Source: Candidatus Babeliales bacterium
GTDB lineage: Bacteria > Babelota > Babeliae > Babelales > JABDEC01
Reading direction: 5' to 3'
Assembly (NCBI GenBank): GCA_031292305.1
Contig: JARLHJ010000038.1
Location: forward strand, 1-42,547
DNA length: 42,547 nt
Shown here: one piece after another, positions 16,732-24,967 of the stretch
How the letters are laid out: each line of letters begins with the position of its first letter
How positions within the stretch are numbered: position 1 is the stretch's first letter
The notes under the pieces: generated by a model
What the model saw: only the letters and a program-made list of their open reading frames with translations
Database searches by the model: none
What the model was told of the DNA's origin: nothing
Made by a program: the position numbers and the translations under genes

Positions 16732-17946
16732 ATGATCAAAAAAATTTTTCTAACACTACTATTTATAAGTTTCAATACCAAATCAGAAACAATTATCTAT
16801 CAAAAGCCACTAAAAGCCGTTTGTATAGTACCAGTAGCAGATTTAATTGGATTTTCATATAAAGCATTAACCCCAAATACCCAGGACCAATACAGAAAAA
16901 TTGCTTTATCAGGGTATAAAGGCAATTTAAATTGTGTACGAGACCACCAACTATTATTTAATGAGACTATAGAAATATTAGAAGAGCATGATGAAGAAGT
17001 TAAAATTAATATTTTTAATGCTTTTGTCCAAGACTATGCAACTACCTATTGGGCTCTTAAAGAAAATTTTATAAATGCTGAACTGTTAGATCATACAAAA
17101 ATTCCTACCCAAATAGATTTTAGAAATACTAATTTTGCACAACCTTATACAAACTTAGTAACTTTAATTTTGCCATTTAAAGATTCTAAAACAGATAAAA
17201 CATACTCTGCAGGAACACGCTTTATTTATAAAAGTAAAGATAATACAAGCTATATAATTTATACTTACAACACTGAGTTAAAAGATTTTACTGAAAGTAT
17301 TGTTTCAAAAGATATATGTCTAGAATCCCAAGAAGTAGATAAATCTGAAAAGATTAAAAAATTTGTTAAATTATTAAAATTATGGACCAATCTAGAAGAT
17401 AACCAAATTGTCCCATTTGCATGGGGAGGCTGCAGCTTAATAGATAAAGTAAAAAATAACGAATTTGTTTTAACAGACGGTACAAATTTAAATAATGAAC
17501 CTATACAACATTGGACACGTGAAGAATTAACAAGAAAACCATATTCAGGTTTTGATGCGTCTGGCTTAATATTGCGTGCAGCACAAATTTGCGAAATACC
17601 ATATTTTTATAAAAACACTGTTACTGCTAGTAAATTTTTAAAATCTTTGACACCAGAAGATACATTGCAACTCGGTGATATAATTTGGTTTGCTGGCTAT
17701 TTAGCTGCAATTAGTGATATTAAAAATAATTTAGTAATTGGTGGACGTGGTTATCAACATGGTTATGGAAAGATTATAGAACAGCCCTTAAACCATTTAT
17801 TTAAAGATGTTAATAATTTTTCACAATTACTAGAGGCTTATTACAACCAAACACCTTTAGAAAATATTGATAAAAATGGTCAGGATAATAGAACTGTTAA
17901 GGAATTTAAGATCTTAAAGCTGGAAAGTTGTTGGAAAACAATTTAA
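16732..17946 (+). CDS. Exported NlpC/P60 paralogue lacking catalytic residues
   Basis: 404 aa. It aligns along its full length with the preceding gene: HQLLFNE, KTYSAGT, PFAWGG, SGLILRAAQI, RGYQHGYGK and the ending KLESCWK. The catalytic Cys is Ala276 (GFDASGL) and the catalytic His is Tyr323 (AGYLAAI), so hydrolase activity is not expected. The frame is intact, with signal peptide (1-18) and Shine-Dalgarno (TAGGAG), which indicates selection for a non-enzymatic role such as binding peptidoglycan or regulating the active copy. It lies 48 bases after its paralogue. Confidence 0.88.
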   Translation: MIKKIFLTLLFISFNTKSETIIYQKPLKAVCIVPVADLIGFSYKALTPNTQDQYRKIALSGYKGNLNCVRDHQLLFNETIEILEEHDEEVKINIFNAFVQDYATTYWALKENFINAELLDHTKIPTQIDFRNTNFAQPYTNLVTLILPFKDSKTDKTYSAGTRFIYKSKDNTSYIIYTYNTELKDFTESIVSKDICLESQEVDKSEKIKKFVKLLKLWTNLEDNQIVPFAWGGCSLIDKVKNNEFVLTDGTNLNNEPIQHWTREELTRKPYSGFDASGLILRAAQICEIPYFYKNTVTASKFLKSLTPEDTLQLGDIIWFAGYLAAISDIKNNLVIGGRGYQHGYGKIIEQPLNHLFKDVNNFSQLLEAYYNQTPLENIDKNGQDNRTVKEFKILKLESCWKTI

Positions 17947-18014
17947 TAATTTTCTTGATTTTTAGTATAAAGTTTTTTTAGACTCCAAAAAAATAAACTT
18001 TTATTAAGGATTAT

Positions 18015-18554
18015 ATGAATAAATTATTGATAATTTTACTATCTTCAGTTTTATTAGTCCAAGCCAACTCTAAAACAGGGCAAGCTGTCCAATACGCTTC
18101 ACAATCTTCACTGGGAAAATCAACTTCTACTGCTTATACCACTGCATCTTCTTGTTATTGTTATGACTCAGATACCATTGGTAAACAAGCTTTAACTCTT
18201 ACAAATAATTTTAGAAAGAAAAATGGAAAGCCAGCCTTAGTATGGAGCCAACATATATCGAACTTAGCAAAAATACATTCGCAAAATATGGGAACTGGAC
18301 AAGTTCCATTTGGACATTCAGGTTTTAGCTGTCGCGTTTCTTGTTTTATACGTACAGCAAAATCTGCGGGAGAAAATGTGTTTGAAACTTCTAATGCTAC
18401 AGCGGCAAATATTGCTCAACAAGCAGTAAATGCTTGGATAGCATCACCTTCTCACAGAGCAAATTTATTGGGTAATTTTAATTCTTGTGGAATTGCAGTA
18501 TTTAGAACAGATGCTGGCGTTTGGTATGCTACACAAACTTTTGCTTTATTTTAG
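18015..18554 (+). CDS. Exported CAP/SCP-domain protein
   Basis: 179 aa. Signal peptide at 1-17. The CAP (SCP/PR-1-like) domain covers about 55-179: LTNNFRKKNGKPALVW, HSQNMG, the SAGENVF box and SPSHRANLL. Bacterial CAP proteins are secreted; their activity is mostly undefined. Several Cys (CYCYD and SCRVSC) could form disulfides. Its 3' end overlaps pssA on the opposite strand by 26 bases. Confidence 0.9.
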   Translation: MNKLLIILLSSVLLVQANSKTGQAVQYASQSSLGKSTSTAYTTASSCYCYDSDTIGKQALTLTNNFRKKNGKPALVWSQHISNLAKIHSQNMGTGQVPFGHSGFSCRVSCFIRTAKSAGENVFETSNATAANIAQQAVNAWIASPSHRANLLGNFNSCGIAVFRTDAGVWYATQTFALF

Positions 18555-19281
18555 CTCTAGAGCTAGAAGCTAAACGTTTAGCACCAAAATAACAGCCTTT
18601 AGAAAAGCCTGCAAATATATAAACTGATGGTATTAATAAAAGAAAAGAATAGCCACCCAGAATACCAATTAATATAAATGAAACTATTGGAAAAACTATC
18701 AAATTACTTTGTTTAAAAGAAGGAAATTGTATTTTTGAAATCATTAAGAATGCAATAAAAAATACGACTGTCAATAATACACTCTTTTGTAATAAAATAT
18801 TGGCCAATTTTTCTGGTATTGAATTTTCGCATAATACTAAACATGTGATAAAAAACGCTGCGACAGTGGTAGGTAAACCTACAATAAACTTATCAGAACT
18901 ATCTGAAATTAGATTAAAACGAGCAAGTCTTAAAAGACCAGCACACAAATAAATCATTAAACCCATTAATCCCAGATTTCCAAATTCTTGAACTTCCCAA
19001 GAATATAGCAAAACAACAGGAGCCACACAAAATGATATCGCATCACATAGGGAATCTAATTCCATACCTAACATGGTAGTAGTATTAAATTTTCTGGCTA
19101 GTCTACCATCTAAACAATCACAAAACGTAGCTAATAAAATGCAATAAGCAGCAGTTATAAATTCAGAATTTAATGTTTTAAATACAGCAAGCAAACCTAA
19201 CATGGCATTTGCAAAAGTAAAAAAGAAAGGAATTAAATATAATGATTTTTTATATTTTAATTTAAAATGATTTAAAATCAT
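18529..19281 (-). CDS. pssA: CDP-diacylglycerol-serine O-phosphatidyltransferase
   Basis: 250 aa. It makes phosphatidylserine from CDP-diacylglycerol and serine at the inner membrane. The CDP-alcohol phosphotransferase motif DGx2ARx8Gx3Dx3D is complete in DCLDGRLARKF through GMELDSLCD. About seven to eight membrane segments. I choose the second of two in-frame ATGs (19281) because AGGGAG lies 6 bases before it and would abut the first. The coding region overlaps the end of psd by 4 bases, so the two are translated from one message. Confidence 0.93.
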   Translation of the reverse strand: MILNHFKLKYKKSLYLIPFFFTFANAMLGLLAVFKTLNSEFITAAYCILLATFCDCLDGRLARKFNTTTMLGMELDSLCDAISFCVAPVVLLYSWEVQEFGNLGLMGLMIYLCAGLLRLARFNLISDSSDKFIVGLPTTVAAFFITCLVLCENSIPEKLANILLQKSVLLTVVFFIAFLMISKIQFPSFKQSNLIVFPIVSFILIGILGGYSFLLLIPSVYIFAGFSKGCYFGAKRLASSSRAKIKQKFV

Positions 19282-19955
19282 AACCATCTCCCTATAGCGG
19301 TTTGACCGCCTTTAATTTTTTGACCAAGATTAACTTTTATTTCTACATTCTCCGGCAAAAAGATATCTACTCTAGATCCAAATCTGATCATGCCAAACTT
19401 TGTGCCAGCTTTTATATTATCACCTTTTTTTACCCAACAGCAAATTCTACGAGCTACAAAGCCCGCAATCTGCCCTACTTGTATTTTGCCTTTTTTACAA
19501 TTAATTACAATATCATTTCTTTCATTAATATCAGAACTTTTTGGAGCAAATGCAACAATGAATTTACCTGGTCTATATATTACATCTTCAATTATTCCGT
19601 CATCTGGTATCCAATTAACATGCACATCAATAGGAGATAAAAAAACTGAAATTTTTTGTGTATAGGTTAAATCTGAAATTTTTTCTATTGTAACAACTAA
19701 ACCATCGCAAGGCGAAACTAAAATATTATTATCAAACTCTCTTTCTTTACAGACACGATCAGGATTTCTAAAAAAATAAAATGAAAACAAAAAAAACCCT
19801 GCAGTTAACAATAAAAGTATGTTAGCGCCAATGACCACAAATCTATTATTAATATTAGATTTTAGAAATATTAATAATAACCCTATAAATAACGTAAATA
19901 TAGCTATATATTTACCGTCTTGCCATAAGAGATTATTAATCAAAAATTTAAACAT
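19278..19955 (-). CDS. psd: Phosphatidylserine decarboxylase proenzyme
   Basis: 225 aa, matching the short (archaeal-like, PSD-A) form. It converts phosphatidylserine to phosphatidylethanolamine. Two N-terminal membrane segments (17-31 and 40-60), then FFRNPDR, SPCDG, the DVHVNWIP motif, and the self-cleavage pair Gly193-Ser194 in RFGSRVD that yields the pyruvoyl group. It is directly upstream of pssA, so the two-step PE pathway is one unit. Confidence 0.94.
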   Translation of the reverse strand: MFKFLINNLLWQDGKYIAIFTLFIGLLLIFLKSNINNRFVVIGANILLLLTAGFFLFSFYFFRNPDRVCKEREFDNNILVSPCDGLVVTIEKISDLTYTQKISVFLSPIDVHVNWIPDDGIIEDVIYRPGKFIVAFAPKSSDINERNDIVINCKKGKIQVGQIAGFVARRICCWVKKGDNIKAGTKFGMIRFGSRVDIFLPENVEIKVNLGQKIKGGQTAIGRWL

Positions 19956-19974
19956 ATAACCTGTCCTTCAAAAA

Positions 19975-20005
19975 AATAACGGGTACTCAATGAGCACCCG
20001 TTATT
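19975..20005 (-). terminator. Terminator of the 565-aa exported protein gene
   Basis: Arms AATAACGGGT (19975-19984) and ACCCGTTATT (19996-20005) pair, with an inner CTC/GAG extension after one mismatch. On the minus strand a run of seven T follows. It separates the upstream gene from psd. Confidence 0.8.
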
Positions 20006-20042
20006 ATATTATTTAAAATATCATACTAAACTATTATTAAAA

Positions 20043-21740
20043 TTATAATTTTGATAATTTATCTATTTCTTCTAATCCTACTAACCACGCAGTACAAAAC
20101 GCACGCAGAGATTGTAATCCCGCATCATTTAACATGCCGTCAGCATAGATATTGGATTTTCCAGCAGGAGCTCTTTGTCCAAAACCACCGCCAAAAAGAC
20201 CAAACTCATCATCATCATCATTCTTCTGAGCAACATTAGGACTTAAATATGTTGATAATGTTTTAACATCATTAGACATCTTTTTCAACATACTCGATAG
20301 CAATGTTTTAATTTTTACAGAGCCATACAATTTGACTAGCTCAAAGCCTACAAAGCTTATTTGAAAACATTGAATACTATCTTGTATTTTATCGAGTACA
20401 ATATAAGAAACTTTCTTATTAACTTCTAATTCTTTAACCATTTTAATTACATCAGCTACTTTCTTAGTAACCTTTGCTTTATCTTTTTTTATTTGCTCTT
20501 CTAATGAAAGAATATTCTCATAACCATTAGACATACTAATAATTTTAGAAACTACTTTAGCTAATTTAACTAATCTGGCATAATTTACTGCCACTTGTAA
20601 ATAAGTAATACAACGCTGCTCTAAAAGCTCATCTGCTTTTTCACCACTAAAAGTAAAAATTTCTCTACCAGTTTCTGTTACCTTTTTAAAGCCACTATAA
20701 TTATCATTTAAATCCACTACTACACCTTTTAACAAATCAAAAGGTTTTCTTAATACGCCAGTCAATCCAGAAGACTCAGGTTTATTCTTACCAGATTCTT
20801 CATCTTTGCATAATTGAATAAACATTGTTTGTAAAGATCCAGTACGTGTTGAACGATAATCTTTATATAAAAGGTCCTCATCAAACAAATAAAGATCACT
20901 AATATCATCTATTGGTGTTGTTTTAAATTGTTGTAACATTTTTACCAAGTTACATTCATATGTTTGGGGTAATTTTTTCTTTTTTATCTCTTCAATCTTT
21001 TCATCAATATACATTTGATAAGTAGCATTTCTACGCCCATCACAAGCCTTAATAAGCAAATCTTCAAGAGATTCATCCAAATTCGCAGCTTTATTTAATT
21101 TATCAAGCTCTTCTCTCAGTACTTTAATTTCATTTTCAATAGTTGTATGTAAATCTTTTAAAGTTGTGATAGAAGGTACTTCATCCACATCTTTAACTGT
21201 AAGAGGCTTACATTGACCATCTTTTTGAACTCGTTCATCTTTATAAGCTGATATTTCTGGTTTGACAAAAGTAAATGGAAGCAATTCATAAAAATCTGCT
21301 CTAAACATTTCTCTTTTATGAATAAGATAAATATCTCTAAACTTTAAATCATTATATAAACATTCAACGACTAAAGGTTCATTTAAATAAATAAAATGAG
21401 CATCAGGTATAGTTTGTTCCGGAAGATGATTAAAGCCAGCTCCTTTAAGCCTCCACCCTTTCATACCCCATTTATTTGCAATATCTTCTGATGTATCACC
21501 AGGATTAATTTTACTGTTATTTAAAGACTTAGTAATATCCCTAAGATCTTTAAGCTTACTATCTACATTGTAATTTTTATAAAATACTCTTAAAGCCATT
21601 AATGCAGGTACAGCGACCGCACCACAAACAAATGCTTTAGAAGTGGAAACTTCTTCATCAAAAATAGTAAAACTAAAAACGTTCTGAAACTGAGCCAACA
21701 CAATCAATGCAACTAGCATTGACCTTTTTACTAAATTCAT
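20043..21740 (-). CDS. Large exported helical protein of unknown function
   Basis: 565 aa; not recognised. The ATG at 21738-21740 has a near-perfect GGAGG at the right distance, so the open frame's earlier ATG (21764) is not used. Signal peptide at 1-23 and a second hydrophobic stretch at about 36-52. The rest is mostly helical with coiled-coil-like charged stretches (about 195-260 and 400-460). The C-terminus has an Asp run, then a Gly/Phe-rich patch (FGLFGGGFGQ). No enzymatic motif is visible. It has its own terminator. Confidence 0.7.
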   Translation of the reverse strand: MNLVKRSMLVALIVLAQFQNVFSFTIFDEEVSTSKAFVCGAVAVPALMALRVFYKNYNVDSKLKDLRDITKSLNNSKINPGDTSEDIANKWGMKGWRLKGAGFNHLPEQTIPDAHFIYLNEPLVVECLYNDLKFRDIYLIHKREMFRADFYELLPFTFVKPEISAYKDERVQKDGQCKPLTVKDVDEVPSITTLKDLHTTIENEIKVLREELDKLNKAANLDESLEDLLIKACDGRRNATYQMYIDEKIEEIKKKKLPQTYECNLVKMLQQFKTTPIDDISDLYLFDEDLLYKDYRSTRTGSLQTMFIQLCKDEESGKNKPESSGLTGVLRKPFDLLKGVVVDLNDNYSGFKKVTETGREIFTFSGEKADELLEQRCITYLQVAVNYARLVKLAKVVSKIISMSNGYENILSLEEQIKKDKAKVTKKVADVIKMVKELEVNKKVSYIVLDKIQDSIQCFQISFVGFELVKLYGSVKIKTLLSSMLKKMSNDVKTLSTYLSPNVAQKNDDDDEFGLFGGGFGQRAPAGKSNIYADGMLNDAGLQSLRAFCTAWLVGLEEIDKLSKL

Positions 21741-21975
21741 TTGACCTCCAATAATTAAATTCAAAATTACTTAAAAAGCTTATCTATAATATTAATTTTA
21801 TAGATAAACAGATAAAAACACAAATGGTTATGCTGTTTTTTAGAAAATAGCTACTAATCAGACAAATAAAACATTTGTAAGAAAATTGTCAATTTCTAAT
21901 AGAAATAAATGATGAGGGTTTGTACTTTTGGATGGGAATAAATCTAATACAACTACAAAGTTGCTTCTTAATAAT

Positions 21976-22005
21976 TGCGCCCGGTAGGACTCGAACCCAC
22001 AACCT
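21976..22005. repeat. Distal attachment site: tRNA-Arg 3' fragment
   Basis: Identical over 30 bases to 29836-29865. On the minus strand it is the 3' end of tRNA-Arg without the anticodon and D arms, so it is not a functional tRNA. The bases beyond it do not encode CCA. Confidence 0.85.
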
Positions 22006-22009
22006 TCCG

Positions 22010-22060
22010 ACTACGCTTGTCCGGGCCTTCAGGCTCTGCAAGCTTCGACGGACTACGACG
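22010..22060. repeat. GC-rich palindromic repeat, diverged copy
   Basis: CTTG and CAAG arms enclose a GCCT/AGGC inner stem at about 22016-22042, followed by a second GACTACG copy. GC content is far above the surroundings. It shares block order with 1147-1170 and 25969-25996 in loose form. Confidence 0.4.
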
Positions 22061-22102
22061 GTTATGGAATTATACAGCATAAAACTCAAACTAAATGTTT
22101 GG

Positions 22103-22189
22103 TGCCCGCTGATATCGTCGTCAGAACGCCCAACTAAACTTTGGATTCACCCTATCTAGCATTGATAGCTTCTTACATCGTTAAAAACT
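22103..22189. repeat. ~87-base direct repeat, copy A
   Basis: It matches 23455-23544 in the same orientation along its length, with scattered substitutions and small indels. Shared blocks include TGCCCGCTGATATCGTC, AACTAAACTTTGGATT and AGCATTGATA. The two copies flank the LD-carboxypeptidase gene. Confidence 0.75.
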
Positions 22190-22320
22190 TCTATAAATAT
22201 AAAAAGTCATTTTAATAAGTAAGTCTAAACATTTATACTAATATACATTAGTTAATTTTATAATGAGTTTAGTAACTCATCGGTATTAATAAATTGTGGT
22301 CTAACTTAAAAAATTTTAAG

Positions 22321-23331
22321 TTATGAGGAGGAAATAGTTAATATTGTTTTCTTATCAGCACCTACTTGCAACACTGCTTTTGTTCCCAGAGGAAAGGGAT
22401 GATTTAAATCTCCATGCCCAAAGCAAAATGTTGAATCTTCACCTTTAACCATAACTGAAAAAATAGGAATATTAATTTTTTGAGAAAATCTTTTAATAAT
22501 AAGCTCACAACGATTTTGCACTGTGGAAAAATTAGAATCAGAATAAGACTTTCCATGAAGATGCCCAAAAATTATAGCTTGGGCATTTTTAAAGATTTTA
22601 CCCGCTTTTAAAGCTTCTAGAATTGACTCTATTCTAGTGTAGTCGTCCACTGTTTCTATCATCCAAATAGTAGGAATATCCGGAGTTTCATAAACCGAAT
22701 CATAAAATTGTATTGACGATAAATTCCCCCCCAATAGTATTCCTTCAATGGGGGCGATTAAATCTTGTGCCACCTTGTTATGAGGTATAAATCCTTTATA
22801 GGTTACTATCGGTGTTTTTCCCATTAGAATATCAAATGTAGATTTTAAAGATGTTAACTTATTAGCATGAGGAGTTGGAGATTCTTTGAAATAAGATAAA
22901 ACAGGACAATGTATGGTTGCATAGCCTAATCTATTAAAAAATAAATGAAGTGAAGTTATGTCACTAAATCCCAAAAGTGGTTTAAAGGGAAAACTTTTTG
23001 CTTGAGTTTCTAATAATGCCCACATTTCTAGGGATAGCCTTCCCCCTTTTATAGCCCAAATTGCTTTAACTTCAGGATCATTAAAAGCTGCCATTACATC
23101 TAAAAAAGAAGCTTCTGTCGACATTGCCTTTTCCGGACATAAAAGATCTTTTTTGTTAAAAGCATTTATATCATATTTAATTTTTACTTTAAAATTTGAA
23201 AGGGAAAAATCATTTAAGAAAGATAAAGTTTGCAAAAGACTTTCTTTATCAGAAAATCCATTTGAAGGAGCAATGATATAAATTGTATCACCAGCACCCA
23301 GAGGCTTCCATGTTCTATAACCGAAATCCAT
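22321..23331 (-). CDS. LD-carboxypeptidase (peptidase S66)
   Basis: 336 aa, full family length. S66 enzymes (LdcA, MccF) remove the terminal D-residue from tetrapeptides in muropeptide recycling, or cleave microcin-type conjugates for self-protection. The Ser-Glu-His triad is visible: Ser123 in LGFSDITS, Glu226 in MIETVDDY and His306 in FGHGDLNHP. No signal peptide, so cytosolic. It lies alone inside the mobile element between ~87-base direct repeats, which suggests separately acquired cargo. LdcA and MccF roles cannot be separated from sequence alone. Confidence 0.9.
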   Translation of the reverse strand: MDFGYRTWKPLGAGDTIYIIAPSNGFSDKESLLQTLSFLNDFSLSNFKVKIKYDINAFNKKDLLCPEKAMSTEASFLDVMAAFNDPEVKAIWAIKGGRLSLEMWALLETQAKSFPFKPLLGFSDITSLHLFFNRLGYATIHCPVLSYFKESPTPHANKLTSLKSTFDILMGKTPIVTYKGFIPHNKVAQDLIAPIEGILLGGNLSSIQFYDSVYETPDIPTIWMIETVDDYTRIESILEALKAGKIFKNAQAIIFGHLHGKSYSDSNFSTVQNRCELIIKRFSQKINIPIFSVMVKGEDSTFCFGHGDLNHPFPLGTKAVLQVGADKKTILTISSS

Positions 23332-23454
23332 ATTTACACTTTTGATTTAAAATATAATAAATTAGCTTCTATAACTTTATAACTAAGTAGATATGCAAAA
23401 AAACCTCTTAGCATGAATTTTTTTTAAATTTAATTATTTCTAGGTAAAAAATTT

Positions 23455-23544
23455 TGCCCGCTGATATCGTCATTCAGAACGCATGAACTAAACTTTGGAT
23501 TTACGCTATCCAGCATTGATACGTTCTTTTCATCATTAGAAACT
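23455..23544. repeat. ~87-base direct repeat, copy B
   Basis: Partner of 22103-22189, about 1.35 kb away in the same orientation. It is imperfect, so the duplication is not recent or the unit is an older dispersed repeat. Confidence 0.75.
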
Positions 23545-23574
23545 ACTAATTAAATTGACTAAAATACGCTCAAG

Positions 23575-23619
23575 TTATTAAGTAACTTATAATCCAAAAA
23601 GTTATTAGTTACTTAATAA
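23575..23619. promoter_or_regulatory. 13-bp perfect inverted repeat
   Basis: Arms 23575-23587 and 23607-23619 are exact reverse complements with a 19-base spacer. No U-run fits a terminator on the + strand. An operator or recombination-related site is possible. Confidence 0.4.
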
Positions 23620-23782
23620 TATGGGTAGATTAATGAAAGTCACAATAGATGATTATTTTGATATCTAGGAACTCCAAATCAATGCATTTCAATATGGAAA
23701 CTACTATTGATTATGTATCGCTTATGATATACTAAAAGTATAGGGATTATAATTGAATTAAAAAATTAGAAAGAACTTTAAA

Positions 23783-24955
23783 ATGAAAAAAATATTTATA
23801 TTATCTTTTGCGATGGTATTTTCACCATTTATAGAAGCCGCTGATCCAATAAATTATTGCGATGACGCTAGGCAATTATTTGAATTAACACAGACAGTTA
23901 GTAAACACCCTAATCAAGTGAATATTTTCCATAATATAGATGAAGTATATAAATCTTATTTAAATTCAGTAAAACCTGACCAAGGATTATTAGCTGTTCC
24001 ACCTTTGTCTAAAGAAGAAGCTGATATAATAGGCCACAATGAAATAATCACAACAATTGAATATCAAGAAGTTATCAATCCTAAGCTGCGTTCATTAATA
24101 GCAGGCTATGGTTATCAACCAAAGGATCAATTTAATAGCTTTCGCAAATTGTTTCTTGAAAATAAGTTAGAAGAAATACAAAAATTAAGTCAATTAGCAA
24201 ATGACATTGCGCAATGGATAGGATTTAAATTAGCAGCTGACAATAATCAATTAAGCTTAGAGTTTTTTACTGAGTGGACTCATACAGGCGCAAGACTTAT
24301 TGATAATTTAAACGCTTTCTTTTTTGCTGCATATTTGAACCAAGAATGTAATGTCCCCAAAAATGCTTGGCAAAAATTCCAAACTACAAAACAATACAAT
24401 ATTACTTTACCATTTAGAACTTTAATAGAAGATATTACTAAACCTATAACTTCTACAAAGCTTTATATTAATGATCAAGAAGGTATGTCGATTTCTACTG
24501 CTCTTCAAGATTTTAGACGTAAAAAACAAAAAACTGAATCTTCTTTGTTTCCAGTTCAAGGAAGTAAAAATGTAGAAAAATTATTCGCAAGTAAATTAAA
24601 AACAGTAGAGCTAAAGTTTGATGCAATGCAACACATAGTGAATAGTTATAATAGCGTAGAAGAAGCATATCTAGATTTAAAAGCTAATCCTGATGGTAAA
24701 ATGAAAGAAGCTAATAATATCCGACGCGAAATTGGTGGAACAGGATTCCTAGTTGCTTTACAACAAGCTATCAAAGCAGATTTAATAAGTGAAAAGTTTT
24801 TTATCGAACATGTAGATTTTATTTCTAAACTTGTAGCTTTAACCAATGAAATGGATAAATATAATTTTGAAATAAACCTTGGTTTTGGAAAGTATGAAGG
24901 CGACGCAATTCCTAGTCCCTATCTATTTTTTGCGAACTTAAAGAAAATAAATTAA
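23783..24955 (+). CDS. Exported protein of unknown function
   Basis: 390 aa; not recognised. Clear signal peptide at 1-19 (cleavage near Glu-Ala-Ala-Asp). The mature part is mostly helical with few Cys (in NYCDDA and QECNVP). No motif seen. The exported GNAT gene follows by 12 bases, so both are probably expressed together as mobile-element cargo. Confidence 0.7.
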   Translation: MKKIFILSFAMVFSPFIEAADPINYCDDARQLFELTQTVSKHPNQVNIFHNIDEVYKSYLNSVKPDQGLLAVPPLSKEEADIIGHNEIITTIEYQEVINPKLRSLIAGYGYQPKDQFNSFRKLFLENKLEEIQKLSQLANDIAQWIGFKLAADNNQLSLEFFTEWTHTGARLIDNLNAFFFAAYLNQECNVPKNAWQKFQTTKQYNITLPFRTLIEDITKPITSTKLYINDQEGMSISTALQDFRRKKQKTESSLFPVQGSKNVEKLFASKLKTVELKFDAMQHIVNSYNSVEEAYLDLKANPDGKMKEANNIRREIGGTGFLVALQQAIKADLISEKFFIEHVDFISKLVALTNEMDKYNFEINLGFGKYEGDAIPSPYLFFANLKKIN

Positions 24956-24967
24956 GAAATAAAGATT

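Larger units (their letters stand above)
21741..22320. other. Intergenic region holding the left end of the mobile element
   Basis: 580 bases without a convincing gene. It holds the displaced tRNA-Arg 3' end (21976-22005), a GC-rich palindromic repeat (22010-22060), an ~87-base repeat (22103-22189), a 7-bp hairpin (22263-22280) and an AT-only palindrome (22303-22322) at the end of the LD-carboxypeptidase gene. Short open frames across the tRNA fragment are by-products of its sequence. Confidence 0.6.
23332..23782. other. Intergenic region with repeat B and an inverted repeat
   Basis: 451 bases without a supported gene. It holds repeat copy B (23455-23544), a 13-bp inverted repeat (23575-23619), a 15-codon open frame that stops at 23669 and looks like a gene remnant, and a possible promoter for the next gene (TATACT near 23735). 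Confidence 0.5.

Noticed and set aside
16732-17946. Calling the inactive NlpC/P60 copy a pseudogene
   Set aside because: Frame, signal peptide, ribosome site and conserved blocks are intact; only the catalytic residues are replaced.
17967-18000. Terminator after the inactive NlpC/P60 gene
   Set aside because: Only AT-rich AAAGTTT/AAACTTT arms with a long spacer; too weak to call.
19302-19665. Open frames antisense to psd
   Set aside because: They are shadows of a clearly identified gene and resemble nothing known.
21976-22005. A second tRNA-Arg gene
   Set aside because: Only the T-arm and acceptor 3' strand are present; the following bases do not form anticodon or D arms.
21889-22159. Open frames on both strands across the tRNA fragment
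   Set aside because: They arise from the tRNA and GC-rich repeat sequence, have no Shine-Dalgarno and give no protein-like pattern.
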